Part shown: in pieces, positions 57,076 through 64,000 of the stretch
Numbering within the stretch: position 1 is the first letter of the stretch
Layout: each line of letters starts with the position of its first letter
Assembly: GCF_900111555.1 (NCBI RefSeq)
Contig: NZ_FOHZ01000001.1
Span: forward strand, 434,001-498,000
Source of the DNA: Marinobacter segnicrescens
GTDB taxonomy: Bacteria; Pseudomonadota; Gammaproteobacteria; Pseudomonadales; Oleiphilaceae
Reading direction: 5' to 3'
Length of the DNA: 64,000 bases
Made by a program: the position numbers and the translations under genes
The notes under the pieces: generated by a model
What the model was told of the DNA's origin: nothing
Databases searched by the model: none
The model's input: the letters and a program-made list of their open reading frames with translations, nothing else

Positions 57076-57564
57076 TCAGAGTGCGGCGATTTCCGCCCAC
57101 TCGTGATCGGACAGCATCTTGTCAAATTCCACAAGAATGATCAGCTCGCCATTCTTGTTGCAGACACCCTGGATGAACTTGGCGCTTTCCTCGTTCCCCA
57201 CATTGGGTGCCGTCTCGATCTCACTGGCTTTCAGGTATACCACCTCGGCAACGGAATCCACCAGGATACCCATCACCTGGCTGTCAGACTCCATGACCAC
57301 GATGCGGGTGGCATCCGTCACCTCCGCGTCCGCCAGGCCAAACCGGCGACGGGTGTCGATTACCGTGACCACGTTACCGCGCAGGTTAATGATGCCCAGC
57401 ACATAGTCCGGGGCACCGGGAACCGGCGCGATCTCGGTGTAACGCAGCACTTCCTGGATCTGCATTACATCAATGCCGTAGGTCTCGTCATCCAGGCGGA
57501 AGGTGACGTACTGAAGAACCTTGTCGTCTCGGGCCTGACTGTTCTGTCCGTTATCGGATGCCAT
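57076..57564 (-). CDS. cheW: Chemotaxis coupling protein CheW
   Basis: A 162-residue scaffold that links chemoreceptors to CheA. The two-subdomain CheW fold is evident in YVTFRLDDETYGIDVMQIQEV, LGIINLRGNVVTVIDTRRRFG and LVDSVAEVVYLKASEI. A sigma-28-like promoter lies about 160 bp upstream, so it may be transcribed apart from the parP gene. The ribosome site is GGAG upstream of the ATG. Confidence 0.95.
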   Translation of the reverse strand: MASDNGQNSQARDDKVLQYVTFRLDDETYGIDVMQIQEVLRYTEIAPVPGAPDYVLGIINLRGNVVTVIDTRRRFGLADAEVTDATRIVVMESDSQVMGILVDSVAEVVYLKASEIETAPNVGNEESAKFIQGVCNKNGELIILVEFDKMLSDHEWAEIAAL

Positions 57565-57724
57565 AATGCCTTATCTCCTGGCAGGCCATCCGTCAACGGG
57601 ACAGCCTGATGTCAAAAAACCATCGTCAGCGCCCCATACTATAGTCAGGGGCACAAACCGTGCCAGAGTGGTACGGTTTCATTTGGTAACTGCCGGCGGG
57701 TACCATTATGCCGGTCTGAGGTGG

Positions 57725-57752
57725 GTATCGGCCGGCGCCGGGGAAAACTTGA
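57725..57752 (-). promoter_or_regulatory. Predicted sigma-28 (FliA) promoter for cheW
   Basis: On the minus strand TCAAGTTT (57745-57752) and GCCGATAC (57725-57732) are 12 bp apart, matching the flagellar sigma factor pattern TCAAGTT-N12/13-GCCGATA found in pseudomonads. It lies upstream of cheW in the 218-bp gap after parP. This fits late flagellar class expression of cheW. Confidence 0.7.
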
Positions 57753-57782
57753 GTATGACCCCGGAATCCAGGGGGTAAGCGC

Positions 57783-58586
57783 CTACTCCAGGTCCAGCCT
57801 CTGCTCTTTCTCTGCCCTGGCCAACAACCTGGCCATGGCGCCCACGTCAATCAGGGCACACATATGCTGCACCACCGTCCCTGCCAGCCAGGGGCGCTTG
57901 CTACGGGAAGTACGCCAACGTACCTGATCCGGATCGAGGGTGAAGGATTCCGCCACTTCGTCACAGGCCAGTGACCAGTCGCTGTCATCCAGCCGGATCA
58001 CAAAACGGTAGCCATCACGGGCATCCGCCGGGGCACGGCCGGGCATGATCCACTGGGCGGAGTCCACCACTTTCAGGTTCACCCCCCGGTCCGGCAGCAT
58101 ACCCATATACCAGGGCGGACGTCCGGGAATCGGCTTGATCCGCTCTTCAATCCGGTGGATGGCGCCCAGCAGTACCAGTGGGACCGCCAACTGCAGGCCC
58201 GCTACCCGGAATATCAGGCATTCGAAGGGTCGGTCTGCCCAGCAGGGACGCCCTTCCGGCAGAGGCTCAGGTTCAGGGACCGTCAGGTTTTCAGCCTGCT
58301 CGCGAACGACCGGCTCGGCCACCGGAGCGGGAACCGGCGCCAGCTGCTCGGCAACTTCCGGTTCGGGTGCTGCCTCGACAGGGGTGAAGTCCGGCGCAAT
58401 GGCTTCTCCAGCCCCTGTATTCGCTGCCGTGGATGGAGTGTCCACCTCCGGCTCGACAGGCAAAGGCGCCTCCACCTCTGGCTCCGTCGATGTGGCGGTA
58501 TGGAGCAGGTCGTCCAGGTAACTGACCAGCGCCGCAGAAGGGTCTGCCAGTTCCGCTCGCCGGCGAGGACTACGCTCTGCTGCCAT
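57783..58586 (-). CDS. parP: CheW-domain protein ParP
   Basis: A 267-residue protein with a Pro/Glu/Ala-rich N-terminal part (about 35-120) and a C-terminal CheW-like domain (FECLIFRVAGLQLAVPLVLLG, PWYMGMLPDRGVNLKVVD). In Vibrio and relatives ParP binds CheA, localises with ParC, and keeps chemotaxis arrays at the pole. The ATG at 58586 has AAGGGGGG upstream; a longer reading adds 15 residues. It follows parC by 69 bp. Confidence 0.85.
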   Translation of the reverse strand: MAAERSPRRRAELADPSAALVSYLDDLLHTATSTEPEVEAPLPVEPEVDTPSTAANTGAGEAIAPDFTPVEAAPEPEVAEQLAPVPAPVAEPVVREQAENLTVPEPEPLPEGRPCWADRPFECLIFRVAGLQLAVPLVLLGAIHRIEERIKPIPGRPPWYMGMLPDRGVNLKVVDSAQWIMPGRAPADARDGYRFVIRLDDSDWSLACDEVAESFTLDPDQVRWRTSRSKRPWLAGTVVQHMCALIDVGAMARLLARAEKEQRLDLE

Positions 58587-58655
58587 GACGCCCCCCTTGG
58601 CAAACCAGGCCCGGCGTCGAAAAACCGTCACCTGAAAGCCTGCCCGGTGAAATTG

Positions 58656-59444
58656 CTAGTTGTGCTGCCATGAGGTCGTGCCCTCCTGCAGATCCTGCAA
58701 CAGCCGCCGGTAGGCCCGAACGCCCTGGGTGTCCGCATCCAGCCTGGACGGCACCACACCGGCCTGGCTGGCATCCCGGAAGCGGGTATCCACGGGAATC
58801 ATGAAACGCCATAACTCTTCCGGATAGGTGCGCCGCAGTTCATTCAGGCTCTTTACCGAGGCCTGGGTACGCTTGTCATAGAGCGTCGGGACAATGGTGT
58901 ATTCCAGCCGGTTCTTCTGGGACCGCATGATCATCTGCAAGGTATGCAGCATTCGCTCCAGCCCCTTGAGGGCGAGGAACTCAGTCTGCACCGGAACGAT
59001 CAGGTGCTGGGCAGCCGCCAGCGCGTTTACCATCAGCACCCCGAGTGACGGGGTGTTATCCAGTAGCACATAGTCAAAGTCATCCCAGAGCCGGGCCAAC
59101 GCACGGGACACAATCAGTCCCATACCCTCGACACCCACCATCTTGCGCTCGAGGGTAGCCAGGGCGGTGCTCGCCGGCAACAGTGACAGGTGTTCGCAGC
59201 TGGTCTCGGTAACCAGCTGCGCGGGCAAGTCCTCGGGTACCTTGCCGCCGTGCTGGAACAGGTCGAACACGCTGTGGGAGAGCCGGTCAGGATCATAGCC
59301 AAACCAGCTGGTCAGGGAGCCGTGGGGGTCCAGGTCAACCACCAGTACACGGTGTCCCTGCTCGGCGAGCAGGCCGCCAAGGGTTACCACCGACGTGGTC
59401 TTGCCCACGCCGCCTTTCTGATTCGCTACTGCCCAGATCCGCAC
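58656..59444 (-). CDS. parC: ParA-family ATPase ParC (chemotaxis positioning)
   Basis: A 262-residue MinD/ParA-type ATPase with deviant Walker A NQKGGVGKTT (K10, K15), and Walker B-like segments VLVVDLDPHGSL and YVLLDNTPSLG. Its place between motD and parP identifies it as the chemotaxis-array partitioning protein ParC, not the plasmid or chromosomal ParA, since no parB follows. The start is GTG with AGGAGAAGG upstream. Confidence 0.88.
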   Translation of the reverse strand: MRIWAVANQKGGVGKTTSVVTLGGLLAEQGHRVLVVDLDPHGSLTSWFGYDPDRLSHSVFDLFQHGGKVPEDLPAQLVTETSCEHLSLLPASTALATLERKMVGVEGMGLIVSRALARLWDDFDYVLLDNTPSLGVLMVNALAAAQHLIVPVQTEFLALKGLERMLHTLQMIMRSQKNRLEYTIVPTLYDKRTQASVKSLNELRRTYPEELWRFMIPVDTRFRDASQAGVVPSRLDADTQGVRAYRRLLQDLQEGTTSWQHN

Positions 59445-59511
59445 AAAGCCTTCTCCTGATCCGGTATCCCCCGTGGGAAACCGCTGTTACCTGAAATTTA
59501 CCGATGCGCCC

Positions 59512-59553
59512 GGAAGCCTGCCGCCGGCAAGCCGTTGCCGGCGGCAGGCTTCC
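59512..59553. repeat. Perfect 19-bp inverted repeat between motD and parC
   Basis: GGAAGCCTGCCGCCGGCAA and its exact complement flank a 4-nt GCCG loop, giving a very stable hairpin in either strand's RNA. No T-run follows on the minus strand, so it is not a typical intrinsic terminator. It lies 82 bp after motD and 68 bp before parC, in the 190-bp gap between them. Confidence 0.85.
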
Positions 59554-59634
59554 TGTCCGGTCGAATTCAACCTTTCTCAGACAGTAATACAGATATCGTG
59601 CCACCCCTGACGCCCCGGTCTACCGCCGGCCGGT

Positions 59635-60438
59635 TCACCTTGACCGGACCACGCCCCGGATCGCAGCGTCCCGGGAAATAAGCAACACCACCCTGCGGTT
59701 GCGACGGCGACCTTCTTCCGTATCGTTACGGGCTACCGGCTGCCAGGCACCATAGCCGATAGCAGCCATCCTCGATGGATCCACGCCCTCCCCCGCCAGC
59801 ATGCGAACCACCGCTGCCGCCCGGGCGGAGGACAGCTCCCAGTTGGAGGGGTACTGGCTGGTACGGATAGGCTGGTCATCAGTGAAGCCTTCCACCCGTA
59901 CAGCATTGTCCTTGTCCCGCAGGATGTCGGCGATACGCTCCATGACCGGAAAGGCATCATAGTGGGGTTCGGCTTCACCGCTGCCGAACAGCAGGCTATC
60001 CCGCATACTCAACTCAATCCACTTGTCACTGCTCTGCAGGCTGACCACGCCCTGCCCTATCAGTCTGTCGAACTCCAGGGCAAACTGGTTGGCCATGCTC
60101 TGCAGGGCTTCACTGCGCTGGGCCTGTTCACGGACCGTGGTCGATGGCTCGGACGAAGAAGCGGGCGCGGGTGCAACCGGTGGCGGGATTACCTGGTCGC
60201 GGGCGGGTGCCACCAGGCCGGGGTGCTCACCCACCGGAATGGGGGTAATTGCCCGCTGGGGCGCGTTGAAGACCCCCGTGAGGGTTTCCGAAAGCACCTT
60301 GTACTTGCCTTCGTTCACCGACGATACCGAGTACATCACCACGAAGAACCCGAACAGCAAGGTGATGAAATCCGCGTAGGAAATCAGCCACCGCTCCCGG
60401 TGCTGGGCTATTTCAGCCCGCCTGGATCGACGCCTCAT
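59635..60438 (-). CDS. motD: Flagellar motor stator protein MotD
   Basis: MotB-type stator subunit of 267 residues. One membrane helix carries the ion-binding Asp (D23 in SYADFITLLFGFF), then a Pro-rich linker and an OmpA-like peptidoglycan-binding domain (VRVEGFTDDQPI, NWELSSARAAAVVRML). Together with MotC it forms the second stator set described in Pseudomonas. It lies 21 bp after motC. Confidence 0.93.
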   Translation of the reverse strand: MRRRSRRAEIAQHRERWLISYADFITLLFGFFVVMYSVSSVNEGKYKVLSETLTGVFNAPQRAITPIPVGEHPGLVAPARDQVIPPPVAPAPASSSEPSTTVREQAQRSEALQSMANQFALEFDRLIGQGVVSLQSSDKWIELSMRDSLLFGSGEAEPHYDAFPVMERIADILRDKDNAVRVEGFTDDQPIRTSQYPSNWELSSARAAAVVRMLAGEGVDPSRMAAIGYGAWQPVARNDTEEGRRRNRRVVLLISRDAAIRGVVRSR

Positions 60439-60459
60439 GGGTTCCCCCTGCGCGCTGGC

Positions 60460-61203
60460 TCATGACTGAATAAACCCCCGCAAACGCATCTCGATGGACC
60501 GGGGGTTTTCGCCCTCGGCGATGGCGATAATACCGTCAATCATCATGTCTTCGTAGCGACTGCGGCGGCGCACGATCTCCCGCATCTTGTTGGCAACGGG
60601 AAAGAACAGCAGGTTGGCCAGGGCGACCCCATAAATGGTTGCCACAAACGCGGTGGCGATACCGGCACCCAGGGTGGATGGATCCGTCAGGTTGGTCATC
60701 ACCTGGATCAGCCCCATTACCGCTCCGATAATGCCGATGGTGGGGGAGTATCCACCCATGGCCTCGAACACCTGGGCCGCTTCCAGGTCACGCTGTTCGC
60801 GGGATTCCAGGTCCACTTCCAACACGCTGCGGATGGTCTCGGTTTCAGCACCGTCCACCAGCAACTGCAGGCCCTTGCGGGCAAAGGGTTCGGGCTCTTT
60901 CTCGGCGATGCCCTCCAGGCCAAGCAGGCCCTGCTTGCGGGCCTTGACGCTCCAGTCCATGACCTTGCCCACCCCTTCTTCCAGGCCGACATAGGGCGGA
61001 AAAAACACCCAACGGGCCTGGCTAAAGGCGCGGCGAAGGAGGCCGGCAGACGTCTGCAGGATGGTAGCGGCCAGGGTGCCGCCGATAACGATCAGTGCCG
61101 CCGGCAGGTTGAACAGGGAGGCCAGGGTGCCACCCTCCAGCATATTGCCCCCAAGCAGCGCGGCAAAGGCCAGGATAATGCCCAGCAGGCTGAGGATATC
61201 CAT
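60460..61203 (-). CDS. motC: Flagellar motor stator protein MotC
   Basis: MotA-type subunit of 247 residues with four membrane helices and a cytoplasmic torque loop between helices two and three. The conserved GGYSPTIGIIGAVMGLIQVM segment and GAGIATAFVATIYGVALANL are typical. Its ATG shares one base with the cheB stop (TGATG), indicating coupling. H+ or Na+ use cannot be decided by eye. Confidence 0.93.
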   Translation of the reverse strand: MDILSLLGIILAFAALLGGNMLEGGTLASLFNLPAALIVIGGTLAATILQTSAGLLRRAFSQARWVFFPPYVGLEEGVGKVMDWSVKARKQGLLGLEGIAEKEPEPFARKGLQLLVDGAETETIRSVLEVDLESREQRDLEAAQVFEAMGGYSPTIGIIGAVMGLIQVMTNLTDPSTLGAGIATAFVATIYGVALANLLFFPVANKMREIVRRRSRYEDMMIDGIIAIAEGENPRSIEMRLRGFIQS

Positions 61204-62360
61204 CAGTGGACCCCTTCAACCAGGCGCGGCCCGACCTCATCCAGCGACAGGATTTCATCACTCAGGCCGGCCCGGGCGACCGCCATGGGCATGCCATAGA
61301 TGACCGACGATTTCTCGTCCTGGGACCAGATCACCGATCCGGTCTGCTTCATCATCCGGCTGCCTTCCTTGCCGTCGGCTCCCATACCGGTAAGGATTAC
61401 CCCAAGGGTCTTCCCGGGGAAGCTGCGGGCCAGGGAGCCAAAGGTGACATCCACGCTGGGCTTGTAGTTGAGCCGGTCATCGCCGGGAAGGATACGTACC
61501 CGACCCTGGCCACCCCGGTTCTCGATCATCATCTGCTTGCCACCCGGTGCCAGCAGGGCCAGGCCGGGGCGCAGCATGTCGCCGTCTTCCGCCTGGCGCA
61601 CCTGGATGCGACAAAGCTTGTTCAGCCGCTCGGCAAAGGCCGGGGTAAAGCTGCCAGGCATGTGCTGTATCAATACCAGTGGCGCCGGGAAATTGGCGGG
61701 CAGGTTCACCAGCACTTTCTGCAGGGCGATGGGGCCGCCGGTGGAGGTACCGATGGCCACCACATCGTAGTGACGGCTGGCGGTACGCCGCCGGCTGGGG
61801 CGTGGCGGTGCTTCCGGCTCCTGGCGGGGTGCCTGGGTATCAGCCGGTGCCGGACGCGAAACGGCTGGCTCACGACGGCCCGGCGGGGCAGCGGCTGGTC
61901 GTGGGCTGGCTGGCGCCGGCCGGGGTGAGGATGGTGCGGCATGACCCCGGCCAGCCCGCGGGCTACTGCGGGCGACGTCCAGGATGCGCTCCCGCAGGAT
62001 ACGCTGAAGTTCCGAGCCGTCCTTTGCGATGTCTTCAAAGTTCTTGGGCAGGAAGTCGACGGCGCCGGCTTCCAGGGCGTCGAGGGTCACCCGGGCGCCC
62101 TCGTAGGTCAGGGAGGAAAACATCAGTACCGGCGTCGGGCAACGGCGCATGATTTCCTTCACCGCTGCGATGCCGTTCATCACCGGCATTTCATAGTCCA
62201 TGGTGATGACGTCCGGTCGCAGCTTTTCCGCCATTTCCACGCCTTCACGGCCGTTGGTGGCAGCGCCCACAACCTTGATAGAGCCGGAAGCGTTGAGAAT
62301 TTCCGTCAGTCGCTTGCGGAAGAACCCGGAATCATCAACGACCAGGACAGAAACTGTCAT
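61203..62360 (-). CDS. cheB: Chemotaxis response regulator methylesterase CheB
   Basis: A 385-residue enzyme removing methyl groups (and deamidating) from chemoreceptors. The receiver domain has D55 in TMDYEMPVMNG and K106. A Pro/Ala/Arg-rich linker spans about 132-193. The esterase domain has catalytic Ser S207 in AIGTSTGGPIAL, His H233 in IQHMPGSF and an Asp in GMGADGKEG. The linker is longer than in E. coli CheB. It lies 28 bp after cheA. Confidence 0.95.
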   Translation of the reverse strand: MTVSVLVVDDSGFFRKRLTEILNASGSIKVVGAATNGREGVEMAEKLRPDVITMDYEMPVMNGIAAVKEIMRRCPTPVLMFSSLTYEGARVTLDALEAGAVDFLPKNFEDIAKDGSELQRILRERILDVARSSPRAGRGHAAPSSPRPAPASPRPAAAPPGRREPAVSRPAPADTQAPRQEPEAPPRPSRRRTASRHYDVVAIGTSTGGPIALQKVLVNLPANFPAPLVLIQHMPGSFTPAFAERLNKLCRIQVRQAEDGDMLRPGLALLAPGGKQMMIENRGGQGRVRILPGDDRLNYKPSVDVTFGSLARSFPGKTLGVILTGMGADGKEGSRMMKQTGSVIWSQDEKSSVIYGMPMAVARAGLSDEILSLDEVGPRLVEGVH

Positions 62361-62388
62361 TCACTCCCCCTATCCAATACCCGTCCCG

Positions 62389-64000
62389 TCAGCCGTAATG
62401 CTGCAACAGACTGGGCACATCAATGATCAGGGCGATGCGGCCATCGCCAGTAATGGTGGCGCCCGCCATACCGGGCGTTCCCTGTAAGGCCCGGCCCAGG
62501 GGCTTGATGACCACCTCTTCCTGGCCAACCAGCTGGTCCACCACAAAGCCCACCTGGCGGGTACCCATAGCCACGATGACCACATGGGCATTCTCAGGTT
62601 CAGCAGTACCTGTGTCCGAGGGCACCAGCCAGCGCTTGATGTGGAAAAGCGGGAACACCTTGTCCCGCACCACGATACATTCACGGCCGTCCACCACGTT
62701 CTTCTTGCTAAGGTCCAGGTGGAAGATCTCCACCACGTTGACCAGCGGCAGGGCAAACGACTGGTTGCCCAGCATGATCATCAGCGTCGGCATGATCGCC
62801 AGGGTCAGCGGCACCTTGATGCGAATGGCTGTGCCCTTGCCCGGCTTCGATTCCACGTGGACCTGGCCATTGAGCTGGCTGATCTTGGTCTTCACCACGT
62901 CCATGCCCACACCACGCCCGGACACATCAGAGATCTGGTCCTTGGTGGAGAAACCGGCGGCAAAGATCAGGTTAAAGCACTCATTATCCGTCAGCCGATC
63001 AGCCGCATCCTGGTCGTAGATGCCCTTCTCCACCGCTTTGCGGCGTAATTTCTCCGGATCCATACCGCCACCGTCATCCTCGATGGACAGCAGGATATGA
63101 TCTCCTTCCTGCTCAGCAGACAGGGTGACCGTGCCCTGACGGGGCTTGCCGGCCTGCTCACGCACATCCGGCATCTCGATGCCATGGTCCACGGAGTTGC
63201 GCACCAGGTGAACCAGCGGGTCCGCAAGGGCTTCCACCAGGTTCTTGTCCAGGTCCGTATCTTCCCCGTGCATGACCAGGTTAATTTCTTTCTTCAGGTT
63301 ACGGGCCAGGTCCCGCACAACCCTTGGGAAGCGACCAAAGACCTTTTTGATGGGCTGCATCCGGGTCGCCATAACCGCAGACTGCAGGTCAGTGGTCACC
63401 ACGTCCAGGTTGGACACCGCCTTGTGCATCTCGCTGTCTTCGCTCTCCGAACCCAGGCGCTGCAGGCGGTTACGAACCAGCACCAGTTCACCCACCATGT
63501 TCATGATGTCATCCAGGCGCTTGGTATCCACACGCACCGAGGTTTCCGCCTGGGCCTGGCTGTCACGCGCAGGCGTCGCCGCCTTGGCGGCTGGCGTCGG
63601 CCGGGCAGACGCTTCCGTGGGTTGCGTGGCAGGCTCGGACTTGTTCGCAGCAGGACCGTCACTTGCCGGTTGCGGAGCGGAATTCCCGGGCTTTTCATCA
63701 CCCGCAGAGTGGGCCGGACTCTTGCCCTTGCCATGGAGTTCGTCCAGCAGACGCTCGAATTCGTCGTCGGTAATCAGGTCGCTATCGCCACCACTGGCTT
63801 TTTTGTCATCCGCTGCGGCTGGCTTTTCAGCCTCCGGCTGACCACCCGCATCCGGGTCCGGCACGTCGGTGGAGGCCACCTCGCCGGAGAACCTGCCCTT
63901 GCCGTGGAGCTGGTCCAGCAGGTCCTCGAATTCGTCATCGCTGATGTCATCACTGTTGGATGAACCCGCACCCTCGATGGAGCCGGCATCTTCGCAAGCG
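62389..64000 (-). CDS. cheA: Chemotaxis histidine kinase CheA (N-terminus beyond window)
   Basis: Only the C-terminal 536 codons are seen; the Hpt domain with the phospho-acceptor His lies past position 64000. Visible parts are an acidic, Ala/Pro-rich linker with a repeated 17-residue motif, the dimerisation domain (DTKRLDDIMNMVGELVLVRN), the ATPase domain with N box LVRNSVDHGIE, G1 IEDDGGGMD and G2 GRGVGMDVVKTKI, and a CheW-like regulatory domain ending in IALIIDVPSLLQHYG. A GTG inside the linker at 63879 is not the real start because the reading frame continues upstream to the window edge. Confidence 0.95.
   Translation of the reverse strand, partial: ACEDAGSIEGAGSSNSDDISDDEFEDLLDQLHGKGRFSGEVASTDVPDPDAGGQPEAEKPAAADDKKASGGDSDLITDDEFERLLDELHGKGKSPAHSAGDEKPGNSAPQPASDGPAANKSEPATQPTEASARPTPAAKAATPARDSQAQAETSVRVDTKRLDDIMNMVGELVLVRNRLQRLGSESEDSEMHKAVSNLDVVTTDLQSAVMATRMQPIKKVFGRFPRVVRDLARNLKKEINLVMHGEDTDLDKNLVEALADPLVHLVRNSVDHGIEMPDVREQAGKPRQGTVTLSAEQEGDHILLSIEDDGGGMDPEKLRRKAVEKGIYDQDAADRLTDNECFNLIFAAGFSTKDQISDVSGRGVGMDVVKTKISQLNGQVHVESKPGKGTAIRIKVPLTLAIMPTLMIMLGNQSFALPLVNVVEIFHLDLSKKNVVDGRECIVVRDKVFPLFHIKRWLVPSDTGTAEPENAHVVIVAMGTRQVGFVVDQLVGQEEVVIKPLGRALQGTPGMAGATITGDGRIALIIDVPSLLQHYG
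63724..63945 (-). repeat. Two copies of a 17-residue motif in the CheA linker
   Basis: ISDDEFEDLLDQLHGKG (63895-63945) and ITDDEFERLLDELHGKG (63724-63774) differ at only three positions, about 57 residues apart. Both are followed by disordered Pro/Ser/Glu sequence. The repeat is visible at the DNA level. More copies may lie upstream, outside the window. Confidence 0.85.

Noticed and set aside
57650..57665. Sigma-54 promoter before cheW (TGGCACG with GG-N10-GC)
   Set aside because: The -12 part reads GTGC instead of TTGC, and the segment is better seen as an inverted repeat; the FliA-like promoter further up is a stronger match.
58656..59444. Chromosome or plasmid partition parA, possible origin region
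   Set aside because: There is no parB, parS or dnaA nearby and the neighbours are chemotaxis and motor genes, so it is the array-positioning ParC.

Overview
This window looks like core chromosome of a GC-rich marine gammaproteobacterium close to Marinobacter or the pseudomonads. The evidence is a complete Na+-translocating NADH:quinone reductase operon, an SthA transhydrogenase, a PsrA-type TetR regulator, a 1621-residue NAD-dependent glutamate dehydrogenase, and a che/mot/parC-parP block whose order recalls Pseudomonas. The genus is inferred from gene content and order, not from a database match. I see no insertion sequence, integrase, prophage, CRISPR array, rRNA or toxin-antitoxin pair. 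Genes are tightly packed, and the only gene-free stretch over 300 bases is the nqrA leader and promoter region (21337-21700).

Layout. 1-1820: terminator, tRNA-Glu, tRNA-Ala and gltX on the minus strand. 1947-3889: a Zur box in front of zinc-binding znuA, which meets an AEC-family permease tail to tail. 3997-7781: the polyamine ABC importer potABCD (minus). 7936-12579: dusA, then transaldolase, a TerB-like protein, a divergent DAHP-synthase-like protein and a glycerophosphodiesterase (plus). 12632-21336: sthA, then nqrABCDEF-apbE-nqrM (minus). 21701-27820: an N-terminally extended GAPDH (minus), then mfd and csiV (plus). 27897-32403: a nucleoside phosphorylase, MscS channel, L,D-transpeptidase, psrA and an unknown membrane protein (minus). 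32596-40464: riboflavin synthase (plus), then rlmG and rsmC and the large glutamate dehydrogenase (minus).

40629-47259: a MoxR/DUF58/DUF4381/BatA/BatB-BatC/BatD operon (plus). 47282-54697: the full cytochrome c maturation operon ccmABCDEFGHI (minus). 54870-56564: a FliK-type protein and a stand-alone FlhB C-terminal domain (plus). 56574-64000: DUF2802, cheW, parP, parC, motD, motC, cheB and cheA (minus); cheA runs off the window end.

How the genes fit together. Several systems are complete in one place: polyamine import, Na+-NQR with its flavin transferase and iron-site maturation factor, and cytochrome c maturation from heme export to the apocytochrome reductase. The motility section joins the chemotaxis core, the second stator pair and the polar positioning pair ParC/ParP. 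The most informative non-coding signals are the Zur box, tandem PsrA-like sites in the psrA promoter, a palindrome on the likely mfd promoter, a palindrome and long leader before nqrA, a sigma-28-like promoter before cheW, and a perfect 19-bp hairpin between motD and parC. No obviously new multi-gene system stands out. The best candidates for new biology are the DAHP-synthase-like protein with altered active-site residues, the unknown membrane protein next to psrA, and a repeated acidic motif in the CheA linker.
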